64,000 nucleotides of DNA from an uncultured Pedobacter sp. (GTDB lineage Bacteria; Bacteroidota; Bacteroidia; Sphingobacteriales; Sphingobacteriaceae), in assembly GCF_946480185.1 (NCBI RefSeq), contig NZ_CAMLIG010000009.1, forward strand, positions 1 to 64,000, written 5' to 3'. A program made the translations under genes and the position numbers. How positions within the stretch are numbered: the first letter of the stretch is position 1; every line of letters starts with the position of its first letter. Under the pieces are notes generated by a model. That model worked only from the letters and a program-made list of their open reading frames with translations, was not told the DNA's origin and ran no database searches. Positions 38,101 to 46,905 of the stretch are shown in pieces.

Positions 38101-38648
38101 CCAACGGTTTTGATAGCCAAGCAAGCGAAGAAAAAAGTGTAAGGATACGATGGAATTTTGTACGCAAAAGTAACTTTAACCTCAATATTAATCAGGGAAA
38201 TAAAGTCTTTTCATCGCAACTATTTGAAGAAAGAAATTATAGTATCAATTATTATGAGCTCTCGCCTGAGTTTGGCTATCAATTTACAAATGATTTAAAA
38301 ACCACCTTAAAAGCAAGCCTGAAACAACAGAAAAACTTGGTGGTTTTTGGAGGCGAAAAAACCTTTAACACCACTTTAGGTACCGAGTTGCGTTACAACC
38401 TTGTGAAACGCGGAACGCTTACTTCGCAATTTAATTTTATCAACAACCAATTTGAAGGCGCCAACAATACATCTATCGCTTACGAGCTTTTAGACGGTTT
38501 ACAACCTGGGAAAAATCTCACATGGTCTTTAGGTTTCCAACGCACCATCTCAAACGGAATCCAGCTAAACTTTACTTACGAAGGCCGAAAATCTAGTGAT
38601 GTTAAAGCCATTCATACCGGTGGTGTGCAGGTGAGGGCCTATTTTTAA
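35199..38648 (+). CDS. Large exported protein, probable outer-membrane beta barrel
   Basis: A product of 1149 residues with a clear signal peptide (MINKWIIGFLLFLASQAAYA). The N-terminal third is a beta-sandwich with GPYRLQGNNGEQFVIVLSG, then TERVFIDGVLMLRGQDNDYV and EFEYSDKAYARSLY, a type seen in large Bacteroidota surface proteins. The rest is long alternating aromatic/polar strands ending in GGVQVRAYF, whose final aromatic residue suggests a barrel. Residues 833-844 form an EF-hand-like loop (D-x-N-x-N-G-I-x-E-x-x-E). Function unknown. It overlaps the sensor kinase gene by one base, so the kinase may sense the same envelope condition. Confidence 0.8.
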   Translation: MINKWIIGFLLFLASQAAYAQISPNLTLKKVVVKDSVILDSLSILPNSFKVLTGTLNVNPSQYKINYASAVLVWLKRPNVDSVLVSYKTLPLLLAKKTFYKDPKLIEEQVINNQPYIYQVKKEENAIFNFEGFNKSGSISRGIGFGNNQDLAVNSNLVLQLSGKLNNDIEILAAISDDNIPIQPEGNTQQINDFDKVFIQLKRKDATLIAGDYELRKPDSYFANYFKRTQGITASNIFKDKNNYAYETGFAAAVAKGRSARNSFDGIEGNQGPYRLQGNNGEQFVIVLSGTERVFIDGVLMLRGQDNDYVVDYNTAELTFTTKRLITRNSRIVVEFEYSDKAYARSLYQFNQGFKSKKLKLNFNYYSEQDNPSKPILQNLNDAQKTFLESIGNNISQAVYPNVDSVAFNENEILYKKTDTLGSSGVYVYSTNPSQAKYRVGFSYVGTNAGNYQIDVNSVANGRVYVFVAPQNGVLQGDYSPVTLLATPKKQQLITLNTDYTLAKRTQVFTEIGFSDNDVNLFSNLQNNQNKGLAYKIIAKDTRVLNGNDTTGLRLNSSLSYEYVNQQFKPLERYRSVEFDRDFNLGSSTLLPADENWTTLNLQLLKSSQRNIAYGISNFNHGTYYNGLQQSLNGIYRYKTYLARYAGSLLNTKTNISDGQFYRQNFSLAKTFKHIEAGFNYNEENNRTVNPVTDTLNLQSFSFRAYEYFVKSSDSTKREFLLRYNQRLDELPNGKKLRAFSKANTFTGKLVLNKNANSNLALNATYRSIKYLNADTINKNEETLLARLDYNFTGLKGFVNLQSFYELGTGQEPKREFVYLEVTASQGIYAWNDYNNNGIKELNEFEVSKYPDQAKYIKVFRPNNEFVKSNFTNINQTLSLNPAKLLSNNKSAFAHFLAKFSNLTSLRINKKLLSGNGILFNPYQTSINESNLISQSSFLRNTLFYNRTNPVFGIDLSVQKLGSKLLLTNGFDSQASEEKSVRIRWNFVRKSNFNLNINQGNKVFSSQLFEERNYSINYYELSPEFGYQFTNDLKTTLKASLKQQKNLVVFGGEKTFNTTLGTELRYNLVKRGTLTSQFNFINNQFEGANNTSIAYELLDGLQPGKNLTWSLGFQRTISNGIQLNFTYEGRKSSDVKAIHTGGVQVRAYF

Positions 38649-38704
38649 ATGATAAAATCTTATCAAACAGTTAAGCTAGTTCAGGTTCCAAAAAATTTAG
38701 CCAC

Positions 38705-38740
38705 AAAAAAAGGATTCATCTAAAGACAAATCCTTTTTTT
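38705..38740. terminator. Bidirectional terminator between convergent genes
   Basis: A perfect 12-bp stem AAAAAAAGGATT/AATCCTTTTTTT around a 12-nt loop, with T-runs on both strands. It serves the outer-membrane gene (plus) and the coiled-coil gene (minus). Confidence 0.85.
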
Positions 38741-38762
38741 GAAAATTTTAAATGGAGAGAAA

Positions 38763-39668
38763 CTATTTCAAATTAAAAGAGCCTCTGCCCATTGTATAAC
38801 CATCTGCATACAAAATAACAGTATAGTTTCCTGGCTCAAAAGCATTTCTGTTTGTCCAATCTAGAGTAAACATCTTAGCTTCCCCATTAAACTCAACTGC
38901 TGTTTTATAGGTGTATTGCAATTGTTGGTCGTTAGCCATAAAAGTACCGCCTTCGCCAATAATTAAGTTTCCGGCTGGATCCAAAACACGCATATATACA
39001 TCGTGTGTGCCTTTTTCTGCAATTGGGTTGGTATTAATGGTAAACTGAACTTTAATTTTTTGTGCCGTATTGGCTCTTGTAACACTAACTTCTCTACCGC
39101 TTGATTTTATCTTGAAAGCCATAATGGCAACGGAGGATGTTTTTAACGCAGCGCCTGCCTTAACTTTCATATTTAAAGAATCATTACTTCTGCTCAAATT
39201 AGTGGCAAGCTGTTTTACGTTATTCACTGTAGATTTCAAGCTATCTCTTTCGCCGGTTAAAACAGCATTTTTCTTAGTCAGTTCATCAATGTCACTGGTA
39301 TATTTACCAACAAAATATCTCAACTGTTTTACATCTTCTTTTGCTTTAGCCAACTGCCCAGCGGTAAGCGTTCCTTTGCTCAAAGCAATTTTAAGTTCTG
39401 CAATTTTAGCTTTAAGCTCTTCGTCTTTTGCCTTTAAATCTTGTGAAAGTTCACCTGTTGAGTTATTTGCTTGTTCTAACTCTGTTTCAAGTTTATCTAA
39501 TTCTGTTTGTAAAGATGTTTTCTCATCGCTAACCGTCACTATTCTTTGGTCTGATTTGTTTTTCTGAAAAAACAGATAGACGTTTGTACCCAACAATGCA
39601 ACTATTACCGCAATAAGAAAATAAATCTTATTGCTATCTTTTTTCTTTTTTTGTTCCTGATTCTCCAT
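38763..39668 (-). CDS. Membrane-anchored coiled-coil protein
   Basis: A product of 301 residues. A Lys-rich cytoplasmic start is followed by one membrane segment (about residues 15-34, IYFLIAVIVALLGTNVYLFF). A long coiled coil (about 45-165) consists of Leu/Glu/Lys heptads (LQTELDKLETELEQ, then LKAKDEELKAKIAELK). The C-terminal 120 residues are a beta-sandwich-like domain (KIKVQFTINTNPIAEKG, then FEPGNYTVILYADGYTMGRG). It is probably a periplasmic structural or sensing protein; the family is not recognised. It stands alone, with a terminator directly downstream. Confidence 0.8.
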   Translation of the reverse strand: MENQEQKKKKDSNKIYFLIAVIVALLGTNVYLFFQKNKSDQRIVTVSDEKTSLQTELDKLETELEQANNSTGELSQDLKAKDEELKAKIAELKIALSKGTLTAGQLAKAKEDVKQLRYFVGKYTSDIDELTKKNAVLTGERDSLKSTVNNVKQLATNLSRSNDSLNMKVKAGAALKTSSVAIMAFKIKSSGREVSVTRANTAQKIKVQFTINTNPIAEKGTHDVYMRVLDPAGNLIIGEGGTFMANDQQLQYTYKTAVEFNGEAKMFTLDWTNRNAFEPGNYTVILYADGYTMGRGSFNLK

Positions 39669-39800
39669 GTTATATAATTGTGTTTTGGCAAATTAACAAA
39701 AATTGTTCCAAATATTGTGACCGTTTTTTTACAAATGCTAATCTTTAGAAACGTTATTTATTTCAAAATAATATAAATGTTTTTAACAAGCTTAATTTTT

Positions 39801-39808
39801 TAAATTTG
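39801..39808 (+). promoter_or_regulatory. Probable ruvX -7 promoter element (TAAATTTG)
   Basis: An exact TAnnTTTG match 38 bases before the ruvX start; no good -33 box is seen. Confidence 0.45.
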
Positions 39809-39846
39809 CGGTTCTCCTAATTCATTCTCTTTTAAAATAGCGAAAA

Positions 39847-40269
39847 ATGGCAAGAATAATGGCTTTTGATTTTGGCACTAAACGTTTGGGCATTGCGGTA
39901 ACAGATCCGTTAAAAATGTTTGCAACTGCATTAACCACCATTCACCCAAAAGATATTATCCCTTTCTTGCAAAAATATTTGTTAGCAGAGCAGGTAGAAA
40001 CCTTTGTAGTGGGCGAACCTAAACAAATGGACGGCTCAGCATCGCAATCTGCACATGATGTTAAAGGATTTGTAACCATTTTAAAAAAGAACTTTCCGGG
40101 TATTGCAGTTGAAATGATGGATGAGCGCTTTACCTCCAAAATGGCATCGGCAACTATTGCACAAAGCGGCCTAAAGAAAATGGCGAGGCAAAATAAAGAA
40201 CTTATTGATACCATCTCGGCAACAATTATTCTACAATCATACCTGGAAAAAATTAATCTGAATTTCTAA
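39847..40269 (+). CDS. ruvX: YqgF/RuvX family putative Holliday junction resolvase
   Basis: A product of 140 residues with an RNase H-like fold: AFDFGTKRLGIAVTD carries the first acidic residue, VGEPKQMDGSAS the second strand and helix, and VEMMDERFTSKMA the next acidic cluster. Family members process 16S rRNA 5' ends (E. coli YqgF) or resolve junctions; the exact substrate is not decided by sequence. It precedes recQ by 48 bases on the same strand, with a CTTTCAACTTTCAACCC low-complexity string in the gap. Confidence 0.93.
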   Translation: MARIMAFDFGTKRLGIAVTDPLKMFATALTTIHPKDIIPFLQKYLLAEQVETFVVGEPKQMDGSASQSAHDVKGFVTILKKNFPGIAVEMMDERFTSKMASATIAQSGLKKMARQNKELIDTISATIILQSYLEKINLNF

Positions 40270-40317
40270 TAAGCCATTACTTTTTACTTTCAACTTTCAA
40301 CCCTTCAAATCCTAATA

Positions 40318-42429
40318 ATGCTTTCGCCCAACAAACTGCTTAAAAAATATTTTGGTTACGATAGCTTTAGACCACAGCAACAGGAAATCATAGAAACGGC
40401 GCTCAGCAATGCCGATTCTTTGGTATTAATGCCTACCGGAGGCGGAAAATCACTCTGTTTTCAAATTCCTGCTTTAATGTTACCGGGAACAGCTTTGGTA
40501 ATTTCGCCTTTAATTTCTTTGATGAAGGACCAAGTTGATGCGCTAAATAATAACGGAATTCCGGCCGCATTTTTAAACAGTTCGCAAACTTTTGAGCAAC
40601 AACAATACATTTTAAACGCCTGTCATCAGCAACAGATCAAACTCTTATACATCTCGCCAGAAAAACTAATTTCTGATATGGACATTATTGGGCAAGCTTG
40701 TAAAATAAGTTTGTTTGCGATTGATGAGGCACATTGTATCTCTGCGTGGGGACATGATTTTAGACCCGAGTACACGCAACTTGGTTTCCTCCGCGAAAAA
40801 TTTGCAAGCATCCCATTTATGGCTTTAACCGCCACAGCAGATAAAGTTACCCGACGGGATATTATAAAACAGTTGAGGCTGAGGAATCCTCAAGTTTTTT
40901 TGAGTTCTTTTGACCGCAAAAATCTAAGCTTAGAAGTACGGATTGGCACCAAGCCTAAAGAAAAAATCAAAGAAATTATTGATTTCATCAATGATAGAAA
41001 AGACCAAAGCGGGATTATTTATTGTTTAAGCCGAAAAAAGTGCGAGGAAGCTTATGAAGCTTTGGCAAATGCTGGAATAAGTGCGATGTTTTACCATGCC
41101 GGGATGAACAGCGAAGTGCGCTCAAGGGTGCAGGAACGGTTTATTAACGATGAATTGCAAGTAGTTTGTGCAACCGTAGCCTTTGGGATGGGTATTGATA
41201 AATCCAATGTACGCTGGGTAATTCATTATAATCTCCCAAAAAACATGGAAGGCTACTATCAAGAAATTGGTAGAGCGGGAAGAGATGGACTGCCATCAGA
41301 CACTGTTTTGTACTACAATTATGCTGATATGGCTTTGCTAAGCAAATTTGCCAGTGAGGGTGCGCTTGCCGAAGTCAATTTAGAAAAGCTGAAGCGTATG
41401 CAACATTATGCCGAAGCAGATATTTGCCGCAGAAAGATATTGCTCAACTACTTTTCAGAAAATTTAACAGAAAACTGTGGCAACTGTGATGTTTGCGATC
41501 ATCCGAGAAAACATTTCGACGGAACCATTACCGTACAAAAAGCGCTTTCGGCAATTGTACGCAGTGGCGAAAAAGAAGGCGCAAAAATGATTATCGATAT
41601 TTTGCGTGGCTCTAGAAAACAAGAACTGCTGGCCGCCGGATACGATAAAATTAAAACTCATGGTGCCGGACAAGAAATTCCGGCTTTTGATTGGGAACGT
41701 TACCTCATGCAAATGCTTAATATCGGCGTTTTAGAGTTGGCTTATGATGAAAACTTGGCGCTAAAGGTTACCGATTTAGGTAAACAGATTTTGTATAACG
41801 GGCAAAAAGTGGAGCTAACGGTATTGCAAAACTTAAAACCAACTGAGCAGATGGCGAAAACCAGAAAAACCAGAACGCTTAGTCCGGATGAAGAATTATT
41901 TAACAAGCTAAGAACCGTAAGAAGCAAGTTGGCCAGAAAAGAAAATGTACCGGCTTATGTGATTTTTTCTGATGCCACGCTTAGAGAAATGGCACAGGAG
42001 AAACCAATTAATCAATCAGACTTGTTAACCATTGGCGGCGTGGGCGAACATAAATTGGATAAATATGGCTCGTATTTTTTAGATGCCATTATTGATTTTA
42101 ACCCAAACCAATCGGCAAAAGCTAAGGGAAGCACCTATAAGGATACGCTGGCTTTGCTAAAACAAGATGTAAGTGTAGGTGAAATAGCCAAATTAAGAGA
42201 TTTAGAATTAACCACAATTTACTCGCACATTGCACAACTTTATTTAAATGGCGATATCAGTAGTTTATCAAAATACATTACCGAGGAAGAAGTTGTAGAA
42301 ATTAAAGAAGCCAGCGCCAAAACAGGAGAAACAAAAGCACTAAAACCTATTTTTGAGGCATTAAAAGAAAGTATTCCCTATTATAAAATACGTTTGGCGC
42401 TCGCCATTTTAGAAAAACGAAATTCCTAA
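40318..42429 (+). CDS. recQ: ATP-dependent DNA helicase RecQ
   Basis: A product of 703 residues. The superfamily 2 helicase core has Walker A MPTGGGKS (Lys44), the DEAH box in IDEAHCISAWGHDFRPEY and the Q-like motif FRPQQQEII. Motif VI is in YYQEIGRAGRDGLP. The zinc-binding RQC segment has CRRKILLNYF, then NCGNCDVC. An HRDC domain (about 525-595) follows, then a C-terminal helix-turn-helix-like region (VSVGEIAKLRDLELTTIYSH), as in Bacillus/Bacteroidota-type RecQ. It unwinds DNA 3'-5' in recombination repair. ruvX upstream may share its transcript. Confidence 0.97.
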   Translation: MLSPNKLLKKYFGYDSFRPQQQEIIETALSNADSLVLMPTGGGKSLCFQIPALMLPGTALVISPLISLMKDQVDALNNNGIPAAFLNSSQTFEQQQYILNACHQQQIKLLYISPEKLISDMDIIGQACKISLFAIDEAHCISAWGHDFRPEYTQLGFLREKFASIPFMALTATADKVTRRDIIKQLRLRNPQVFLSSFDRKNLSLEVRIGTKPKEKIKEIIDFINDRKDQSGIIYCLSRKKCEEAYEALANAGISAMFYHAGMNSEVRSRVQERFINDELQVVCATVAFGMGIDKSNVRWVIHYNLPKNMEGYYQEIGRAGRDGLPSDTVLYYNYADMALLSKFASEGALAEVNLEKLKRMQHYAEADICRRKILLNYFSENLTENCGNCDVCDHPRKHFDGTITVQKALSAIVRSGEKEGAKMIIDILRGSRKQELLAAGYDKIKTHGAGQEIPAFDWERYLMQMLNIGVLELAYDENLALKVTDLGKQILYNGQKVELTVLQNLKPTEQMAKTRKTRTLSPDEELFNKLRTVRSKLARKENVPAYVIFSDATLREMAQEKPINQSDLLTIGGVGEHKLDKYGSYFLDAIIDFNPNQSAKAKGSTYKDTLALLKQDVSVGEIAKLRDLELTTIYSHIAQLYLNGDISSLSKYITEEEVVEIKEASAKTGETKALKPIFEALKESIPYYKIRLALAILEKRNS

Positions 42430-42620
42430 TTTTCCTCAAAAAAATAATTGTTTTAAAATACTGGCATAAAAATTAGTATTCTCCCAATTGTTATTTATAT
42501 TGATAGTCGCATTTCAGGCACTAACAATTATTCTCCGTTTTAAAGCAATCCAACCAGTTTAATAACGTTATTGTTTTTTATTACGGTTTCAAAAATTAAC
42601 TAAATTAAGGAATCATTTTA

Positions 42621-44849
42621 TTGATGATCATATTACGAAGTGGAAAACATAAGCGCATTACAATAAAGCACTCTTATTTAACGAGCGTACTTTTATTGTC
42701 TTTTATGCTTTTCTCTCCTATTTTATCAAAAGCTTCTGCTATTAAAATCACAAGCACAAAAGATTCCTTAATTTGGTTAAACCAATTCATGGTAGATATT
42801 ATAAAATCGCAAATCCAAAGAAGAAACCTCCCATTTACAAGAGACAGCTACCTCAAAAACAGCTTAATCTTAGACCGAGGGCCAAAAAAAATGTTTGGCA
42901 GAAGCATCAAATATTATGGCAACATAAATACTAACCAGTTGGTTTGGCTTAACGAGTCTTCTTCACATTTACATTTCAGTAAAAAAAAGGGTTATAAAGA
43001 ACAAGTAGATGCCACAAAAAGTTACGGAAAATATCCATCATGGGAATTTAAAAGTTCGGCCCAGCTCAGCATTAACTTTAGTAAAGACTTGGTAAAGTTT
43101 GAATCCCTGAGCGATAAAAATTTTGTTTCGCCTTTGGCGCAAAATGCTTTTAGCTTCTATAATTTTGAGCTCGTTAAAAGAGATGATAATGAGCTTACTG
43201 TTCAGGTTATTCCAAAACGGAGGTTTTCGCCCACTTTTACAGGTCAAATGGTTTTTGATATCAATTCTTGCAAATTAAAACACCTTGATTTAAAAATAAG
43301 TGGTGATAAGGGAATCAATTTTATTGACACTTTGCAGGTGATACAGGATTATCACCACAATGAAGATATAGTTCCCGCTTATACCCTTTTAAAATACAAA
43401 GGAGATGTTTTAAAATTCTATTTTTCTGGAAGCAGTCAAGCAGTTTTTACAAAAGAAAAAACACCCAGCCAGTTTTACCAAGGGTTTAAGAAAAATGAGA
43501 TTGTTAAAGATGATTCTTCGGCATTTCACCAGGCTATATTAAAAGCCAACAGAAAAGTTTTTTTAAGCTTGCGAGAACGTTTATCTTACGAATACGAAGA
43601 TTCGATAAACAAAAACAAACGGGGCAAACCAATTATTGATTCTTTAAATAGGCTTGAACCGAGGGTGAAAATTTTACCTTTTTTGTTTAGCGAAAAAGTA
43701 ATCTCGAGTGAAAACAGACGGCAGGCAATAGTTTTTGACCCAATTGTACCAGCATTTTTCTTTAATACTGTTGAGGGTTTTGGGATCAACTATGGAGTTT
43801 CTTTTGTACGATTCAACCAAAATAATACAAGTTGGTGTTTAACGCCTCGGATGCGCTACGGTTTTGAGAACAAGGAATTAAATTCTGATTTATCTGCTTC
43901 TTGGTATTACAAGCCAAAAAAACGTGGAACACTTAATTTCAGTATCGGCAGTACCTATCTGGACTTAAATCCTAATGGCAGTTTAAGCTCTTTACAAAAC
44001 ACATTAAATACTTTGTTTTTTGAGCAGAATTTCATGAAGCTTTACCGTAAAGAATATGTAAGTATAGGAATTGGGAGAGAGCTGGTGGGGAATTTATATC
44101 TTTCAGTAGGTACAGAGCTTTCCAAAAACTACTCGGTAACTAACACACATGATTTTGTGTTTAGAGATATTAAAGAAAGAAATTTTAGCTCCAACAACCC
44201 CATCGACCCAGCTTTGGAAGACAAGCTTTTCCCCATTTACACTTCGTTCTTTATCAACACATCACTAATTTACACTTTAAAACAGCCTTATATTACAAAG
44301 GATAAAATTAAAATATATAACCTCCCGCGGGGCCCAAGATTTATTTTAACGTATAAAAAAGGCATTCCAAATGCTTTTAATTCATCCTCTGACTACAATT
44401 ACATAGAAGCGGAAATACAGCATGAAAAATTGGACATGGGACTGTGGGGTTATGGCTCGTACTCTATCTCCGCCGGAACGTTTTTCAATAGTAAAAATGT
44501 ATATTATCCTGAGTGGAGGCATTTTAGCGGTAACCTTGCCTTAATTTTCAATCCCGGACTAAGAAGTTTCCACTTATTAAACTTCTATACTTACAGTACA
44601 GATAAGTATTTCTTTGAAGGTCATTTTGAACATAATTACAATCAATTTTTCTCCAACAGAGTGCCCCTACTTCGCAAGCTTAAACTGCAGGAGCTTTTAG
44701 GCGGAGCCTACCTTTACCAGCCAGAAAAAGGAAATTATTACGAAGCTTACTTGGGTGTTAAACGTTTAATTTTTAGAGCAGATTATGCCGTTTCTTTTGA
44801 CAGACATGGTGTTTTAAACCACGGTTTTAAAATTTCTTATAATTTTTGA
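42621..44849 (+). CDS. DUF5686 family exported protein, probable outer-membrane beta barrel
   Basis: A product of 742 residues. A signal peptide (about residues 14-39, LTSVLLLSFMLFSPILSKASA) is followed by a region with YNFELVKRDDNELTVQVIPK. From about 380 it is a barrel-like region: TPRMRYGFENKELNSDLSAS, LPRGPRFILTYKKG and a C-terminal FKISYNF ending in phenylalanine, as outer-membrane barrels do. This matches DUF5686 proteins but lacks the usual N-terminal CarboxypepD_reg domain. Function unknown. It stands alone. Confidence 0.8.
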   Translation: MMIILRSGKHKRITIKHSYLTSVLLLSFMLFSPILSKASAIKITSTKDSLIWLNQFMVDIIKSQIQRRNLPFTRDSYLKNSLILDRGPKKMFGRSIKYYGNINTNQLVWLNESSSHLHFSKKKGYKEQVDATKSYGKYPSWEFKSSAQLSINFSKDLVKFESLSDKNFVSPLAQNAFSFYNFELVKRDDNELTVQVIPKRRFSPTFTGQMVFDINSCKLKHLDLKISGDKGINFIDTLQVIQDYHHNEDIVPAYTLLKYKGDVLKFYFSGSSQAVFTKEKTPSQFYQGFKKNEIVKDDSSAFHQAILKANRKVFLSLRERLSYEYEDSINKNKRGKPIIDSLNRLEPRVKILPFLFSEKVISSENRRQAIVFDPIVPAFFFNTVEGFGINYGVSFVRFNQNNTSWCLTPRMRYGFENKELNSDLSASWYYKPKKRGTLNFSIGSTYLDLNPNGSLSSLQNTLNTLFFEQNFMKLYRKEYVSIGIGRELVGNLYLSVGTELSKNYSVTNTHDFVFRDIKERNFSSNNPIDPALEDKLFPIYTSFFINTSLIYTLKQPYITKDKIKIYNLPRGPRFILTYKKGIPNAFNSSSDYNYIEAEIQHEKLDMGLWGYGSYSISAGTFFNSKNVYYPEWRHFSGNLALIFNPGLRSFHLLNFYTYSTDKYFFEGHFEHNYNQFFSNRVPLLRKLKLQELLGGAYLYQPEKGNYYEAYLGVKRLIFRADYAVSFDRHGVLNHGFKISYNF

Positions 44850-44989
44850 GTTAGTCAAGCTAGCAATTTTAACGTCGAAAAGCATACAATCGCTCAAAAT
44901 TCAATCTCTTAAAACTTATCTATTCCGTCAATAAGGCCTACGCTTAGCAGTTAGCTCCATCCCCTTCGGAGAGTGCCCGGGTGAGGCAT
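44850..44989. repeat. Short intergenic region with partial GC-rich repeat
   Basis: About 44950-44985 (CATCCCCTTCGGAGAGTGCC then CGGGTGAGG) is a GC-rich stretch that looks like a piece of a dispersed element. It lies between converging genes. Confidence 0.4.
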
Positions 44990-45865
44990 TTACTCTTCCA
45001 AATACATATCCACCAAAATATACCATTTCATATCCTCACCTATCTTCCAAATCCGAACGTAGTTATATTTGTTTACTCCGATGTTTGCTTTTCCATTGGT
45101 GTATGCTAAATCGCCACTTATTGCCCTATCTGCAAAAGTTGGGTATGATGTTATTTGTTGGTTTCTATCATCAATAAAAGCGATTGCATCCTTTTTTCCG
45201 ATCATCGGCAAACTGCCAGGGAAATAAAGCCTTACATTATCTGCATAATATTCGTTAAAGTTTTTGTTTCCAGTATTTTTTAGCGCTTTGCCAAAAAGCT
45301 CATCGGTACTAAAAACTATATCCTCCCGCATTTTAATTTTCTTCGGACCTATCAGTTTTGGATATTTATAATTTGAAGGGTCAATAAACTCCTGTTTCGT
45401 TGGTGATAAAGGTTTTTTATGGCTTATTCCCGCATCCAACGCCAACTGCCATTTCTTGTTAGTGCCAGCCTGCCAAACAGAAAGGTAATGCCCGTAGCTC
45501 AGTTTTTCGTCCTTTTTTAACGTGTATAATCCGGTTGTAAAACCAAAATATCCACTTTTAGCAATCATGGCAAAATCAGGCTCCCAACCTAACTCAAAAT
45601 CTGCAGGCTGTTGTTTACTGTAATAATCAATAATATTTGAGGGATTTGGCCTAAAAACAACTCCGTTTTTTGCCGCAACTTCTATAAAAGCATTGTTTAA
45701 ACCCTTTTTGGCTAATAAATCATTAAAATAAGCTTCCGTTTTAATTAGTGAGTTTACCGTTCCGTCGGTTTTTTGGGCAAAAGCATTAGAAGAAAAAATA
45801 ACCGTGATACAAAATATGGTAAAAAGGAATTTCGGTTTTGTTGGGTAAAAAAAATTGCAGTTCAT
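44990..45865 (-). CDS. Exported protein with NTF2-like (DUF4440-type) domains
   Basis: A product of 291 residues from MNCNFFYPTKPKF; ATG at 45895 is an alternative that only lengthens the part before the signal peptide. The signal peptide (FLFTIFCITVIFSSNAFA) is followed by what look like two tandem NTF2-like halves. The first has FNDLLAKKGLNNAFIEVAAK and LGWEPDFAMIAKSGYFGFTT; the second has FGKALKNTGNKNFNEYYADN and YVRIWKIGEDMKWYILVD. Such proteins often bind small ligands; nothing shows which. It stands alone on the minus strand. Confidence 0.75.
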   Translation of the reverse strand: MNCNFFYPTKPKFLFTIFCITVIFSSNAFAQKTDGTVNSLIKTEAYFNDLLAKKGLNNAFIEVAAKNGVVFRPNPSNIIDYYSKQQPADFELGWEPDFAMIAKSGYFGFTTGLYTLKKDEKLSYGHYLSVWQAGTNKKWQLALDAGISHKKPLSPTKQEFIDPSNYKYPKLIGPKKIKMREDIVFSTDELFGKALKNTGNKNFNEYYADNVRLYFPGSLPMIGKKDAIAFIDDRNQQITSYPTFADRAISGDLAYTNGKANIGVNKYNYVRIWKIGEDMKWYILVDMYLEE

Positions 45866-46125
45866 TCGTTGGTTCAAATTTATTTCTGATTTCAAGTTAA
45901 GTTAAATTTATAAACGACACAAAAGAATTTCGTTCAGTAAAAACCGATACATCAAAACACCTACCAACAAAACCAATTTTAAAGAATTACCGGAAACGAT
46001 TGCATAAATAAATACCCCTTTTTAGGCTTCCAAATAATTTAAAATCACTAATCTTGTTAACGGCAATCATTTGTTTAATCTTAAATGATTGTTTTTATAA
46101 ACCAAAACATTTTTAAAATTATAAA

Positions 46126-46887
46126 ATGAGTTTATTTGATTTGAGTGGGAAAATTGCTTTAGTTACCGGTTGTAACAAAGGAATTGGAAAAGGAATGGCC
46201 TTAGCTTTGGCAGATGCAGGCGCAGATATTATTGGCGTATCGGCAAGTATGGCTTTAAGCGGTAGCGAAACCGAAGTTGCGGTACAAAAATTAGGCAGAA
46301 AATTTAAAGCGTACCAGTGTGATTTTAGCGATAGAAAATCGTTAGAAGCATTTATTGAAAAAGTAAAAGCAGAAAACCCAGTGATTGATATATTGGTGAA
46401 TAATGCTGGCACCATACAAAGAGCTCCAATTGCAGAACATCCAAATGAAATGTGGGATAATGTACTTGCTATTAATTTAGATGCACCTTTTATTTTAACC
46501 CGCGAAATCGGAAAAAGAATGGTGGAACAAGGCTCCGGAAAAATCATTTTCACAGCCTCGCTTTTAACTTTCCAAGGAGGAATTACCGTACCGGGATATG
46601 CCGCAAGTAAAGGCGCTATCGGCAGTTTAGTAAAAGCTTTCGCTAACGAATGGGCTTCAAAAGGTGTAAACGTAAATGCAGTTGCGCCGGGTTATATCGC
46701 AACCGATAATACCGAAGCTTTACGTAACGATGAGGACAGAAGTAAATCAATTTTATCACGCATCCCTGCCGGCAGATGGGGTACGCCAGAAGATTTTGCC
46801 GGTGTAACCGTTTTCTTAGCATCAAAAGCGGCAGATTATGTACACGGAACAGTAATCACCGTTGACGGTGGATGGATGGGACGTTAA
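46126..46887 (+). CDS. kduD: 2-dehydro-3-deoxy-D-gluconate 5-dehydrogenase
   Basis: A product of 253 residues of the short-chain dehydrogenase/reductase family: cofactor motif TGCNKGIGKG (residues 14-23), NNAG, and catalytic Ser-Tyr-Lys in FTASLL and YAASKGA. It reduces 5-keto-4-deoxyuronate isomer (DKII) to 2-keto-3-deoxygluconate. The specific call rests on the neighbouring kduI, uxaC and kdgK and on the KduD-like start LFDLSGKIALVTGCNKGIG. It begins a plus-strand cluster and is followed by kduI after 18 bases. Confidence 0.93.
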   Translation: MSLFDLSGKIALVTGCNKGIGKGMALALADAGADIIGVSASMALSGSETEVAVQKLGRKFKAYQCDFSDRKSLEAFIEKVKAENPVIDILVNNAGTIQRAPIAEHPNEMWDNVLAINLDAPFILTREIGKRMVEQGSGKIIFTASLLTFQGGITVPGYAASKGAIGSLVKAFANEWASKGVNVNAVAPGYIATDNTEALRNDEDRSKSILSRIPAGRWGTPEDFAGVTVFLASKAADYVHGTVITVDGGWMGR

Positions 46888-46905
46888 TTTTAAAAGATTA
46901 AAAAC

